Translations under genes and position numbers: made by a program
Notes under the pieces: generated by a model
The model's input: only the letters and a program-made list of their open reading frames with translations
The model's database searches: none
What the model was told of the DNA's origin: nothing
Shown: positions 43,975 to 53,846 of the stretch, one piece after another
Layout: the number at the start of each line of letters is the position of its first letter
Position numbering within the stretch: the first letter of the stretch is position 1
Assembly (NCBI GenBank): GCA_944320605.1
Contig: CALUIE010000004.1
Span: 1-64,000 of the forward strand
Length of the DNA: 64,000 nt
Reading direction: 5' to 3'
Origin: an uncultured Phocaeicola sp.
Lineage (GTDB): Bacteria > Bacteroidota > Bacteroidia > Bacteroidales > Bacteroidaceae

Positions 43975-44213
43975 TGCTTATGAATGTAATACATATCAAA
44001 GATGCTATGAGGTTGCTCGAGTCCGGGCAACCATGCAACCTGAAACTGTGGAAACTCAGTACAGGTGATATCCTCGAGTACAAAGGTGTCGTCTGTGTTG
44101 GCTCGCATTGGAGAAAAGGTATTCACCGTGTTCGTCTTCCGGCATCCGGTCTGATTCGTTCCTTTCGTGACATATCGCTTTTCGAGATTAATAATATGAC
44201 TATATACCTGTAA
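43974..44213 (+). CDS. Small phage protein
   Basis: 79 residues, beta-rich (KLWKLSTGDILEYKGVVCVG, HWRKGIHRVRLPASGLIRS). It overlaps the previous stop and ends three bases before the portal gene. Unknown. Confidence 0.45.
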   Translation: MLMNVIHIKDAMRLLESGQPCNLKLWKLSTGDILEYKGVVCVGSHWRKGIHRVRLPASGLIRSFRDISLFEINNMTIYL

Positions 44214-44216
44214 ACT

Positions 44217-45605
44217 ATGGATAAAATAATTCAACAATTTGATGATAACTTCATTCCTGGTGAGATATTCGATATCAGTGTTTCGAATGTAGCCACTGAG
44301 ATGGCTTCCGTCACTGACAGTTCCCTTGTCTTTGATGAAGACGCGGATATTCAGACTACGCCTGTTCCCGGAAAAAACGGTATGGCATACGTCAATTTTG
44401 GAGAGGATAACCAACTTCCTTTTGAAATAATAAAGATGATAGGTGTTGATGAAGTGATGAGTCAGAACAAACTGTTCAACGTTATCACTTGCTATGGTGC
44501 CGGACTAAAGTATATGGATGTCGATACAAAAGCCCCGACAACTCATCCTGAGATTAAACGATGGTTGGTGCGAAACAGCCTTCCATTGTTCCAGCTCGAG
44601 CAGGCTACAGACATGAAGTATTTCTTCTTCTGTGTGTCGGTAATCATTCTCTCTCAGGACGGACAAAAAATAAACCGCCTGATACACAAAGAAGCCTGTT
44701 ATTGCCGCTTCGAAAAGGCAAGAAACGGCAAAATCAATCATGTGATTTATGCCAATTTCCGCCAGAACGCTTCTCTCAGCGATAAGGATTACGAAGTTAT
44801 CCGCTTGCTTGATCCGCGAGATCCTATGGGTGACCTTATGGTTCTGATGGGGCGTGAACCGGGACGTGACGGCCAGACTAAAGTTAGAACTACAGAACGT
44901 AAGTTTGCTATCCTTGTACGTTTCCCGACTCCCGGATATCAGTATTACCCGATACCTTACTACACAAGTATTTTCCGTGGCGACTGGTACGATATAAAGA
45001 GGCTTATCGGCAAAGGCAAGAAGGCAAAGCTACGCAATCATGCCAGTGTGAAATATCAGGTAGAAGTACACAAGGATTACTGGAGTAACATTTGTGCAGA
45101 GGAACATATCACAGACCCGTTGCAGAAAATGGAGCGCATCAAAAAGGAGAAACAGAATATCAAAAATTTCGTTTCCGGAATAGAGAACTCCGGCAAGGTT
45201 TGGATAACCGGTTACTACATTGATCCGAACGGACGCGAGGTAAAGATGGTACGTATAAATGTTATTGAAACAGGCAAGGAAGGTGGCGACTGGAGTGAGG
45301 ATATTCAGGAAGCCAGCAATATCACTTGTTATGGTGACAATATACATCCGAACCTTGTAGGTGCAACTCCGGGCAAAAGTCAGAGTAACAACTCTGGATC
45401 TGACAAGCGCGAGCTGTTCACTCTCAAACAAGCACTTGAGATACCTTTCCACGACCTTATGAATATTCCTCATAATATCGTGATTGAGTATAACGGCTGG
45501 GGCGAAAAGGTTTATCCTGATGTACCTATGGTTCTGCTTACTACTCTTGACCAGAATACCGATGCAAAGATGAAGACGGCTTCAGATCTTGAAAGTAAAT
45601 CCTAA
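44217..45605 (+). CDS. Portal protein
   Basis: 462 residues. The pattern AYVNFGEDNQLPFEIIKMIG near residue 60, a central stem-like helix region, and DIQEASNITCYGDNIHPNLV with GSDKRELFTLKQALE near the end are typical of Bacteroidetes phage portals, which form the dodecameric channel through which DNA is packaged. Located upstream of connector genes as expected. It is separated from the terminase by 11 kb, which is unusual. Confidence 0.7.
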   Translation: MDKIIQQFDDNFIPGEIFDISVSNVATEMASVTDSSLVFDEDADIQTTPVPGKNGMAYVNFGEDNQLPFEIIKMIGVDEVMSQNKLFNVITCYGAGLKYMDVDTKAPTTHPEIKRWLVRNSLPLFQLEQATDMKYFFFCVSVIILSQDGQKINRLIHKEACYCRFEKARNGKINHVIYANFRQNASLSDKDYEVIRLLDPRDPMGDLMVLMGREPGRDGQTKVRTTERKFAILVRFPTPGYQYYPIPYYTSIFRGDWYDIKRLIGKGKKAKLRNHASVKYQVEVHKDYWSNICAEEHITDPLQKMERIKKEKQNIKNFVSGIENSGKVWITGYYIDPNGREVKMVRINVIETGKEGGDWSEDIQEASNITCYGDNIHPNLVGATPGKSQSNNSGSDKRELFTLKQALEIPFHDLMNIPHNIVIEYNGWGEKVYPDVPMVLLTTLDQNTDAKMKTASDLESKS

Positions 45606-45616
45606 AACATATTACC

Positions 45617-46438
45617 ATGGCAATAGTATTTTCACAAGAATTATTCGAAAAGATTTGTTCCTCGGCTACTAATTCAACGGCCGAGGTCTATGATATGATA
45701 GCTCCTCACCTCGAGGACACTCTGCAGAGTATTAATGTCGAGCTGCTTGGCACAATGGCAGATAAACTTGATACTGTTCCCGGTCTTGAGCAGGCAGTAA
45801 CAAAATTAGTCTGTTTGCGCACATACGCAGAACAGATTCCGGAACTTGACCTGGTGCTTACACCTACAGGCTTTGGTATTGTATCAAACCAAAACCTTGC
45901 TCCGGCTTCAGCTGATAGAGTCAAGAACTTGTTGCAGAAGGTGACTAATGCGTATGATGATACATACGACAGATGTCTGGAACTGCTTGTCGGTACAGAT
46001 TGGGCTGATACACCGCAAGCGCGTATTAATATTCCGAATCTGATTTATACCGCAAAGCAGCTGAAGATGTATGTTGATATCCCTTCTTCAGATGTACATC
46101 GTTCTAAACTCGTTGAGTTCCGGACAAAGATGTATCATGCTGAAGAAAAACTTATGCAGCGCGTATCGGCAGAGTTCTTTGACCATATACTCGAACAGGC
46201 CCGGCACAATGCTTTCACTAAAGAAGAGTCCGCCATGGCAGACTATATGTGTAAGTTCATAGGTTTCTGCATTGCCAAAAACTGGTCTGCAGCAAAGAGT
46301 ATGCTAGAGCGCATAGAGAATTTTGCAGAGAGCAAAATAGATGCTTTCTACAGCTATAAGGATTCACAGGCTTACAAGGTCAAACATTTTGAGACATACA
46401 AGAATGAGCAGGAAGATTCCACATACTTTTTCGGATAG
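45617..46438 (+). CDS. Head-tail connector-like protein (DUF6712-like)
   Basis: 273 residues, mostly helical, with LVLTPTGFGIVSNQNLAPAS near residue 75. This resembles the DUF6712 group of Bacteroidetes phage connectors (from memory). Follows the portal by 11 bases; overlaps the next gene by 35 bases. Confidence 0.55.
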   Translation: MAIVFSQELFEKICSSATNSTAEVYDMIAPHLEDTLQSINVELLGTMADKLDTVPGLEQAVTKLVCLRTYAEQIPELDLVLTPTGFGIVSNQNLAPASADRVKNLLQKVTNAYDDTYDRCLELLVGTDWADTPQARINIPNLIYTAKQLKMYVDIPSSDVHRSKLVEFRTKMYHAEEKLMQRVSAEFFDHILEQARHNAFTKEESAMADYMCKFIGFCIAKNWSAAKSMLERIENFAESKIDAFYSYKDSQAYKVKHFETYKNEQEDSTYFFG

Positions 46439-47213
46439 GGTACTTGACTTCAGGTTCCCGACTGCATGGCAGCAGCTCAACCAGGAACAGTTGAGATATG
46501 TGTTCTTTGCCATTACCTTGTTCGCTCCGGCAAAGGCTAAGACATACATCTTCATGCGTTTTACGGGCATTCGGATGAAGAAGAAAGTCAAGGATGGTTG
46601 GCTGTGTACTTTTCGCATCAGTTGGCGAAAGAAACTCAGATTCATCATGCACGACTGGCAGATCTGTAGCTTTATCCGTCAGCTTGATTTTATTCCTGAG
46701 CCGAACGGATATCCGGTCAGACTTGACTGCATAGCCGGACGATATGCTATCGACGCTATGCTGCATGGTCTGACATTCGAAGAATACCTCTGTTGTGAGA
46801 ACCATTACCAGGGCTATCTTTATTCGCAGGACATTAATCACCTTAAATCCCTGTACGGTTTCCTTTATAGAAAACATCCGGGATTGAAAGGAACCCTGAA
46901 GGCATTCTTTGCACGCCCAAAAGAATATGAACTTATGTCGGTTTTCCTATGGTGGGGTAGTATCAAACTGTATTTCTCATCGATGTTTCATCATTTCTTT
47001 CAGCCTATCCAAAGCATGGGCGACACTGATCAGCCGGAGATACCCGACTTGATGGGTGCGATGAACGCTCAGATACGTGCCTTGACAGGTGGCGATGTAA
47101 CTAAAGAAAAAGAAGTTCTGCAGATGGACTGCTGGCGCGCCCTGACAGAACTCGATGCTAAAGCACACGATATTCAGGAACTAAAATCAAGACAGAAAAA
47201 TGGACGCAATTAA
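46404..47213 (+). CDS. Phage structural protein after the connector
   Basis: 269 residues from the ATG at 46,404, basic N-terminal half (RISWRKKLRFIMHDWQICSF) and helical C-terminus (MGAMNAQIRALTGGDVTKEK). It overlaps the preceding gene by 35 bases, a longer overlap than elsewhere. Likely head-tail completion. Not recognised. Confidence 0.5.
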   Translation: MSRKIPHTFSDRVLDFRFPTAWQQLNQEQLRYVFFAITLFAPAKAKTYIFMRFTGIRMKKKVKDGWLCTFRISWRKKLRFIMHDWQICSFIRQLDFIPEPNGYPVRLDCIAGRYAIDAMLHGLTFEEYLCCENHYQGYLYSQDINHLKSLYGFLYRKHPGLKGTLKAFFARPKEYELMSVFLWWGSIKLYFSSMFHHFFQPIQSMGDTDQPEIPDLMGAMNAQIRALTGGDVTKEKEVLQMDCWRALTELDAKAHDIQELKSRQKNGRN

Positions 47214-47703
47214 TTTCTTTGACGGACACGAATATTTTAAAGATCTGACGGAAAAGAATAAGCTGGCCAAAGCCAATGCTTTCTTTCCGTGTTCCTGCAG
47301 TGGAATAAATTCACTCCAGGATGTACTTGAGAATTTCCGCAAGCAGTCTGCTTTCGTCTGTATCGATGATACAAACGATGCATCGACTGAACAGATAGGT
47401 GGCGGATGGTTCAAGAAACGCACCTTCACGGTGTTTCTTCTAATCCGATATAAATTCGATGATATGAAAGACCGGGCCGAGAAACTTGATATCTGCAGGC
47501 AGATATTCAGACAGTTTCATTCTCGCATGATCCGTGACAAATATCTGTATGAGGATATGGATAAATCATTCCTCAATGTGTCAAGAATTTATGCCCGCGA
47601 ACTGGGTGAGTATTTCATTTCCGGATGCACAGGGCTGTATTTCATGACGGAGATTTCGGAACCAACAGATTTACGTTATTATGCAGAAGAATGGAATGGC
47701 TAA
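47200..47703 (+). CDS. Probable tail or head-tail completion protein
   Basis: 167 residues with one central basic helical stretch (AEKLDICRQIFRQFHSRMIR). Overlaps both neighbours (14 bases and 23 bases). Placement between connector and tail fibre genes suggests a completion protein. Confidence 0.5.
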   Translation: MDAINFFDGHEYFKDLTEKNKLAKANAFFPCSCSGINSLQDVLENFRKQSAFVCIDDTNDASTEQIGGGWFKKRTFTVFLLIRYKFDDMKDRAEKLDICRQIFRQFHSRMIRDKYLYEDMDKSFLNVSRIYARELGEYFISGCTGLYFMTEISEPTDLRYYAEEWNG

Positions 47704-48250
47704 AAGTACAACAAATACAAACAGACCTGCTGCTACTGATGAAGACCGCAAGAAATATCAGGAAGCCTGGGCGGATATGATGATTAAGATATGGCGTGAG
47801 AAGATTGAAAGGCTTCACGTCATTAATACTTATTCTCTCCATCAGCAGATTCAGGAGAATGTAATATCATCCTCAGACACGATATCAACCATACAACACA
47901 AGTTCCTCGAGTATGGTATATACCAGGATCTTGGTGTCGGTAACGGATATACAGCTGGTAATAAAGGCAACCTAAAGATATTAGACCCTATTTATCGTGA
48001 AGAACATAGACTTAATGTTCCTCGTAAAGTAGGTCCGAAGCCTGGTGGATATTATACTTCAGGTAATCCACGAAAACCGCGTGAATGGTTTTCCCGTGCC
48101 TACTTCGCGTCCATCATGGTACTGAAGGAACAGATGGCATACATGTACGGTGAAGAGTTTTGCGGTCTGCTTGTGGATAAGATAGAGGAAGCAAACAAGA
48201 AACGCAGCACCACACTTCGCTCACGTTTGTATGGCAGCAAGAAACATTAA
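47696..48250 (+). CDS. Probable tail completion protein (HK97 gp10-like)
   Basis: 184 residues from the ATG at 47,696 (189 if the upstream ATG at 47,681 is used). Basic, with a Lys/Arg-rich C-terminus (SGNPRKPREWFSRAYFASIM). The position before the fibre genes and the size match tail completion proteins. Family call tentative. Confidence 0.45.
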   Translation: MAKSTTNTNRPAATDEDRKKYQEAWADMMIKIWREKIERLHVINTYSLHQQIQENVISSSDTISTIQHKFLEYGIYQDLGVGNGYTAGNKGNLKILDPIYREEHRLNVPRKVGPKPGGYYTSGNPRKPREWFSRAYFASIMVLKEQMAYMYGEEFCGLLVDKIEEANKKRSTTLRSRLYGSKKH

Positions 48251-48309
48251 TGTATTGTGTCTTTTTGTAGAATAGCTCGGAAAACTTACTTCGTAAAAAA
48301 CTCAAAATT

Positions 48310-48942
48310 ATGGCAAAAACTTTTGGCGAATTACAGGCATTAGCCTTACAAATCAGAGATGAAATTCTCGAAAAAAAGAATACTGCTCCACGTGTAGGTG
48401 CAGCACTTCTTGACATGATTGATAATACAATTCAGAACATCACGGATATCAATCAAAAACTTAGTGTTTTTGAACATGCTTGCAGTGGTTTTAAAAGAGT
48501 GCAATCTGAGTTGCATTTACCTCTTAGTCCTTCTCCGGAAGAGAAAGGGATAGGATATCTGGTCGGGAGACAACTTTATTTGTATGTAGCTAAAGGTGGT
48601 AATGCCGTAGGCGGTAGATACTTTAATGTTGGTGAGATTGTAGGACCACCAGGAGAAGTAGGTCCTCAAGGACTAAGAGGTTATGATGGTCAAAAAGGTG
48701 ATAAAGGTGATGGCTTTCAACCGAATGGATTTATAAACTCAATAGCAGAATTGCCAGGCTCCGGGTATTTGGGTGAAACATATATCGTGGGTAACGCAGA
48801 ACCTTATCAGGTATATATGTATAATGGTAGTGCTTATATCAATATAGGTAGTCTGAATGAAGTTCGAAAAGGTGTATATGATGGTGGCAGAGCAGATTCT
48901 AACTTTGGTGGTACTCAAGGTATTGATTGTGGTAAAGCATAA
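48310..48942 (+). CDS. Collagen-like tail fibre or baseplate protein
   Basis: 210 residues. A short collagen-type run (GPPGEVGPQGLRGYDGQKGD) at about residues 118-138 joins an N-terminal helical part to a C-terminal beta domain ending YDGGRADSNFGGTQGIDCG. Collagen-like repeats in phage fibres form trimers. It precedes the long fibre by 23 bases. Confidence 0.6.
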   Translation: MAKTFGELQALALQIRDEILEKKNTAPRVGAALLDMIDNTIQNITDINQKLSVFEHACSGFKRVQSELHLPLSPSPEEKGIGYLVGRQLYLYVAKGGNAVGGRYFNVGEIVGPPGEVGPQGLRGYDGQKGDKGDGFQPNGFINSIAELPGSGYLGETYIVGNAEPYQVYMYNGSAYINIGSLNEVRKGVYDGGRADSNFGGTQGIDCGKA

Positions 48943-48965
48943 GGTAATTTATTAAATATATTATT

Positions 48966-51900
48966 ATGGATAGAATACAATTTAGAAGAGACACGTTGCT
49001 TAGATGGAGTCAGGTTAATCCTGTATTGCTTGAAGGTGAAGTTGGATATGTTTTAGACGATCCGAATAAGTATAAAATTGGTGATGGTGTTCATGCATGG
49101 AACGAACTCCCTCTTAGAGGATTTAATGGTAGTATTGCAGGTTCAGTTGGTGATTCTGAAGATACTGTCATATCACAGAAGTTAGCATCTCAATTGGCAT
49201 CTACTTACAATGTAAGTTTGAGCTTGCCGGAAAGAGAACATAAATATTATTCTGCATTTTGGAAACGAATAAACAGAGATGCTTCTGCTCCTGAATATTA
49301 TGTATCTACAACATTTAATGTTGGTGATAAATGTAATATGCCGGATGATAGTGTGTATTCCTACGAAGCTTTAGATGTTGTAACAGGTATCCAGCCTTAT
49401 ACTAAAGCGGTTGATAATAAATATAATCTTTCCGAAGCTATTGCTGCACTCCCAGCGTCCTTAAGAAGATTGGGTATGCATATTTGTTTTATCAACTACG
49501 ATAACGAGTATGAAATATGGGAAAGCGTCAATACATATTTTACCAGTACATCCGGATGGCAGCAGACTGACGGTAAACATTTCAATAAGAAGTTTTCCGA
49601 GCTAGAAAGTCAACAAACAAAAAATTTTGGTGGTAATGTATTAATTAAAAATGTAGTTGCGTATGAAGATAATTACATTAAGATATTAAAAGATAGTATT
49701 ATTACAAGAATGATTACACCATATTCTGGGAAAGTGTATTTTTATCCTATAGATAATCCGAGTGTTCCATTCTTGGTTTTTTCAAAAGACTCTATTTTCC
49801 CTATTACGGTAGATAAAGATGTATATAAAATTAGAGGCGATATTAGCGGTGAAGATATTAATTTAGAATTAATCGGTGTCGTAGATAATCAATTAAAAGA
49901 ATTAGACGACAAATCGAAAAATATTGAGTTGGCAAATTTATTGCCAAAACCTTTTGTATCTTCATATAAGTATATGACTAATAATACTGTTGGATATATT
50001 GAAGAGAATAATAATGAGAGAATTGAAGCTGTTAAGTTTCAAGCAAGTAATATTGCTGGAAGTAATGCTTTTATTGAGATCTCAAATTTATCACTGCATG
50101 AACTTCTGAATGGTGATTATTATGCGCATATATTAGTAAAATCTTCGTTACAAAACTCTCTAAGATTTATAGTCTTTACAAATGATAGCACTTATTATGA
50201 AATAAGCAAAGAATTGCAAGCTAATGTATGGACAAAAATAGTTCTTCCAATAAAAATAGATAGCAATAGTTCTAAATTATATTTTAGATATGATGTAACT
50301 AATAATTGTGAATTAAGTTTAGCAAAGCCTGGTCTTACAAAATTAAATACAGATAATTATTATATAAGAGATTATTATGCAGATTGTGAAGCTATATCTA
50401 AATTGAATCTTAAAGAATGGGATAAAGGTGGAAACTTATATCATGGCATAGAAGTTATAGGAAAGTATTTAGATGTCAATGGTGCAGAAGTTGAAAACGA
50501 AGATTGGGGTATAAGTTATCCAATTGTAGTTGAACAAAATAATTTTTACACAGTTAGCAATGACCATAATATAATTGGCTATGATAGAGATAATAATATA
50601 AGTTTTGTGCATACAACAGAAAATATATTCAACAAACAAACTATTTTCATTCCGTATGGAGTAGCTTACATTAAAACAAATATTAGAATTGATTTTGTTG
50701 ACACTTATGCAATTAATAAGGGTGAAGATATTTCAGATAATGAAAATTACATTATTAACGGTCGTCAGATTAAAGACAATAGTATTGAAAAGTCAAAGTT
50801 AAAAGATTTTAAAACAGAAATAGAAGTTGGTTCTATAACAAAAGATATGCTATCTATAGCCTTGTTATCATATTTATCAGATGGTAATAATCTTAAAGAT
50901 GATAGTATATCTTTAAATAAATTATCTGAAGCTATCATTAATCATCTTACAAATGGAGATAATATTCAAGACAGAACAATCAATACTGACAAATTATCAG
51001 AAGAAGTTCTTCAGCTAATACAAGCATCGGGTGGTGGAAGTATTACTAATAATGCTGATGGTAACACAATTAAAGTTGATAATCTAAACCGTTTATATGT
51101 TGATTTTGAGAGTATAGGTATATTTATTAGTAAAGAAGGTTGGACTACGCAAGATGTTTTTGAAAAGATTTCAAGTTATGCAGGTAAAGCACTACTTGTA
51201 TTAGATAAAGATATTGTTATTCATAATAGTTATACAACTATGCCAGATAATTTATATAAAGTAATAGGTCATGGTGGTAAAATTATACCTTATGGAACTG
51301 TTGCTGATTATAGATATTTAACTTTTCCCGATGGTTGTATATTTGAATGTGGCAAATATCAGATGTTCGATAAATGGGTTATTTTATTAGCTAAAAATGA
51401 TGGATTTTTACAAGGCACAGCATTAACAGATTGGTGGGGAGTAGAAAAAGATGGAGTTACGGATTGTACTGTATCAATGAGTGCTTTTATGGCTTCAGCG
51501 TTCAAAAATGTTAGATTTACTTCTGGCGTATATCAATCGTACCCAAGTAATGCTTATGACAATAGAAATATTTATCTTGATAAAGACGTAATAATAGATG
51601 GTGTATTTCATATTGCCTATGGTGATTATAATGAAAAAACATATTGTAAAAATGTCAATGTATATGGCGACGTTGTTTCTACATTAAGAGTTGGTGGAGC
51701 TATGATTGATGGTTTGAATATCCACGATAGTATTCATATTCTTGCAAGAAACAGCCAATATGTTAATCAGACTAAAGAGGGTGGATGCAAAGGTGTTCAT
51801 TTTAATTATAGCAACAAAAATATCTATATTAATAAGATAATAGTTGATGAAATCATTCCTTTAAAGAGCAATGATATTACTATTATTTCTTATGGTCTTG

Positions 51901-52394
51901 GATTGGATTGCCCTGAAGATTATGAAAAAATTCAGAATATAAAAGTAAATGAATTATATGTAGGTAAAAATTCCTCAGAGTTTTTTGATTTAATGATTGA
52001 TGCAACTTGCTCAAATGTAAGTGTGGGGTATGTACAGTGTAAAGGTGGTGATACGCAAAGAAGTTCTCTTTATATAAATAAAGGAGATGATATACGAATA
52101 GGTAGCTATAATACATCAACTACTAAAAAGGCTGTAGAAATTATTTCATCTTCTAATATTAGTATTAATAAAATAATAGGAGTTAGTAATAGTAATCAGG
52201 GAGATGGATTAAGTGTAATTGGCAGTGAGGATATTGATATATTTTGCCTTAGAACAAGTAACTATGATAAAGCAATAGATATACAATCATCAAAGAGATT
52301 ATTTATTGCTAATCATACGTCAATTAATGATACTATTAAAGTTAATAATACTGATGGTAGTACATATAATATCAGCAATTCATTTGTAGAATAG
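48966..52394 (+). CDS. Long tail fibre with a parallel beta-helix part
   Basis: 1142 residues. The start MDRIQFRRDTLLRWSQVNPV with GEVGYVLDDPNKYKIGDGVH is the phage fibre N-terminal fold seen in hyaluronidase-like/Mtd-type tail fibres. The middle (about 200-700) is repetitive and Asn-rich. From about residue 800 the WWGVEKDGVTDCTVSMSAFM region begins a pectate-lyase-like beta-helix. It is more AT-rich than the rest of the structural genes, as expected for a host-range gene that diverges quickly. Probably the receptor-binding protein. Confidence 0.7.
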   Translation: MDRIQFRRDTLLRWSQVNPVLLEGEVGYVLDDPNKYKIGDGVHAWNELPLRGFNGSIAGSVGDSEDTVISQKLASQLASTYNVSLSLPEREHKYYSAFWKRINRDASAPEYYVSTTFNVGDKCNMPDDSVYSYEALDVVTGIQPYTKAVDNKYNLSEAIAALPASLRRLGMHICFINYDNEYEIWESVNTYFTSTSGWQQTDGKHFNKKFSELESQQTKNFGGNVLIKNVVAYEDNYIKILKDSIITRMITPYSGKVYFYPIDNPSVPFLVFSKDSIFPITVDKDVYKIRGDISGEDINLELIGVVDNQLKELDDKSKNIELANLLPKPFVSSYKYMTNNTVGYIEENNNERIEAVKFQASNIAGSNAFIEISNLSLHELLNGDYYAHILVKSSLQNSLRFIVFTNDSTYYEISKELQANVWTKIVLPIKIDSNSSKLYFRYDVTNNCELSLAKPGLTKLNTDNYYIRDYYADCEAISKLNLKEWDKGGNLYHGIEVIGKYLDVNGAEVENEDWGISYPIVVEQNNFYTVSNDHNIIGYDRDNNISFVHTTENIFNKQTIFIPYGVAYIKTNIRIDFVDTYAINKGEDISDNENYIINGRQIKDNSIEKSKLKDFKTEIEVGSITKDMLSIALLSYLSDGNNLKDDSISLNKLSEAIINHLTNGDNIQDRTINTDKLSEEVLQLIQASGGGSITNNADGNTIKVDNLNRLYVDFESIGIFISKEGWTTQDVFEKISSYAGKALLVLDKDIVIHNSYTTMPDNLYKVIGHGGKIIPYGTVADYRYLTFPDGCIFECGKYQMFDKWVILLAKNDGFLQGTALTDWWGVEKDGVTDCTVSMSAFMASAFKNVRFTSGVYQSYPSNAYDNRNIYLDKDVIIDGVFHIAYGDYNEKTYCKNVNVYGDVVSTLRVGGAMIDGLNIHDSIHILARNSQYVNQTKEGGCKGVHFNYSNKNIYINKIIVDEIIPLKSNDITIISYGLGLDCPEDYEKIQNIKVNELYVGKNSSEFFDLMIDATCSNVSVGYVQCKGGDTQRSSLYINKGDDIRIGSYNTSTTKKAVEIISSSNISINKIIGVSNSNQGDGLSVIGSEDIDIFCLRTSNYDKAIDIQSSKRLFIANHTSINDTIKVNNTDGSTYNISNSFVE

Positions 52395-52431
52395 GTTGGT
52401 AAACTTAACACTAAATCATTAATATATTATT

Positions 52432-52466
52432 CAAAGCCCAGGCATCAGCTGGGGCTTTGTCTTTTT
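52432..52466 (+). terminator. Terminator after the tail fibre
   Basis: CAAAGCCC (52,432-52,439) pairs with GGGCTTTG (52,452-52,459), followed by a T tract. Confidence 0.8.
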
Positions 52467-52485
52467 AGCCTTTTATGTCTCTTGA

Positions 52486-52493
52486 TATTTTTG
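52486..52493 (+). promoter_or_regulatory. Promoter -7 element of the lysis and tape-measure unit
   Basis: TATTTTTG, 16 bases before the holin start codon. Confidence 0.45.
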
Positions 52494-52508
52494 AAATAAA
52501 AAAATAGC

Positions 52509-52958
52509 ATGAGACATTTTCGTACAGTATTTATCATTTCTCTTCCTGTAAATGCTATACTCAATTTCTGTAGTGTTTACATTTTTTCGGACTGGGAGTT
52601 TGTCCGATATCTTGTTGTCGCAATGGTTCTTGATACTGCTTTGGGTTTCATTATCCATTGGCGAAACAAGGATCTGTCAAGTAAGGCATACGGTATGATA
52701 GCTAAGAAACTCATAACGTATTCTGCAGCACTCATTCTCAGTAACATCGTAACAAATTTCACTATTCACGGTGAAAGGGTTGGTACGCTCGAATGGTTTG
52801 GCACATTCGTATGCACTATGCTGATGGTGCGTGAAACACTTTCCATCATAGAGAATATCGAAGAAATATCTCCGGGTACATTCCCAAAAGCTATTATTAA
52901 AAGGTTGAAGCTTTTTGATTCTGAAACAGGAGAAAGAATCCACAAAAATAAAAAGTAG
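52509..52958 (+). CDS. Phage holin (holin 4 family-like)
   Basis: 149 residues with three hydrophobic segments (FIISLPVNAILNFCSVYIF, VRYLVVAMVLDTALGFIIHW and LITYSAALILSNIVTNFTIH), the phage_holin_4-type pattern VLDTALGF followed by basic residues, and a charged C-terminal tail. Holins form the pores that start lysis. First gene of the holin-endolysin-spanin cassette. Confidence 0.7.
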   Translation: MRHFRTVFIISLPVNAILNFCSVYIFSDWEFVRYLVVAMVLDTALGFIIHWRNKDLSSKAYGMIAKKLITYSAALILSNIVTNFTIHGERVGTLEWFGTFVCTMLMVRETLSIIENIEEISPGTFPKAIIKRLKLFDSETGERIHKNKK

Positions 52959-52959
52959 T

Positions 52960-53376
52960 ATGAACAAGAAATTACCACGTGGCCTCAGAAACAACAATCC
53001 GGGCAATATCAGGAACAGCCAGAGAACAGACTGGCAGGGTGAAGTAGATGAATCAGTAAAGAATGACAATTCATTCGAAGAGTTTGAAACGATTGCTTAT
53101 GGTTACAGAGCTTTAATCAAGCTGCTGCAGAACTACCGTAAAATTCATGGTTGCCAGACGATAGCGGATTTTATAAATCGTTGGGCACCGGAAACAGAAA
53201 ACAACACATCTGGTTACATCAAAAGAGTATGTACAGAGATGCAGGTTCCTTCAACCTTTGTTCCGGACGTTGATGATAAATATACTATGTGTGCTTTTGC
53301 TGCTGCCATTTCTCAGGTAGAAAATGGCGTTCCGGCTGTAATGTCAGATGTTGAATCGGGATGGCAATTATTATGA
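52960..53376 (+). CDS. Endolysin, lysozyme-like (structural protein P5-like)
   Basis: 138 residues from the ATG at 52,960. The N-terminal RGLRNNNPGNIRNS is diagnostic for the lysozyme-like 'NNNPGNIR' family; the remainder is helical with YGYRALIKLLQNYRK. It degrades peptidoglycan. No signal peptide, so it needs the holin for release. One base after the holin stop. Confidence 0.75.
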   Translation: MNKKLPRGLRNNNPGNIRNSQRTDWQGEVDESVKNDNSFEEFETIAYGYRALIKLLQNYRKIHGCQTIADFINRWAPETENNTSGYIKRVCTEMQVPSTFVPDVDDKYTMCAFAAAISQVENGVPAVMSDVESGWQLL

Positions 53377-53843
53377 GAGCTTTCATATATATATTCTTGA
53401 CGTTTATTGGTTGTTCAGTGTTTCTCGGTTGCAAGACCGGGAAGCACCTTACATCTACAGACTGTCATACACAGATCATCGTGCATGATAAGTTGATTCC
53501 TGTGTTCAGACCTTCCGACTCAGCATCTATAAGAGCATTGCTCGAGTGTGACTCAAACGGCAGAGTATTGTTGTCATGGTTCGACATGGCTCAGTCTGAA
53601 AATGCAAAACTAAGATTCCAGTTGGATTCAATGGGCAATCTTCTTGCTGACTTCAAAGTTCCTTCAGATACAGTATATATTCAAGGCAAAGACAGTACGA
53701 TTATTAAAGCTGAAGTTAAATATATTGAAGTTGAACGCAAAAGAAATGCCTGGGAGAAGTTTTGTATAGGTTTCACTATAATTGCGTTACTCTCAATTAT
53801 AGCGTTTGTCATCCTAAAATTACGTTCAATAATTAAATTCTAA
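53373..53843 (+). CDS. Unimolecular spanin-like lipoprotein with a C-terminal membrane helix
   Basis: 156 residues from the ATG at 53,373. The N-terminus is a lipoprotein signal (FIYIFLTFIGCSVFLGCK) and the C-terminus is a membrane helix (FCIGFTIIALLSIIAFVILK) with basic residues after it; the middle is periplasmic. Outer-membrane lipid anchor plus inner-membrane helix is the u-spanin topology of phage T1 gp11. Its place after the endolysin, overlapping its end by four bases, supports that call. Confidence 0.65.
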   Translation: MRAFIYIFLTFIGCSVFLGCKTGKHLTSTDCHTQIIVHDKLIPVFRPSDSASIRALLECDSNGRVLLSWFDMAQSENAKLRFQLDSMGNLLADFKVPSDTVYIQGKDSTIIKAEVKYIEVERKRNAWEKFCIGFTIIALLSIIAFVILKLRSIIKF

Positions 53844-53846
53844 GAT

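Noticed and set aside
48966..52394. Diversity-generating retroelement acting on the fibre
   Set aside because: No reverse transcriptase, template repeat or variable-repeat pair was seen.
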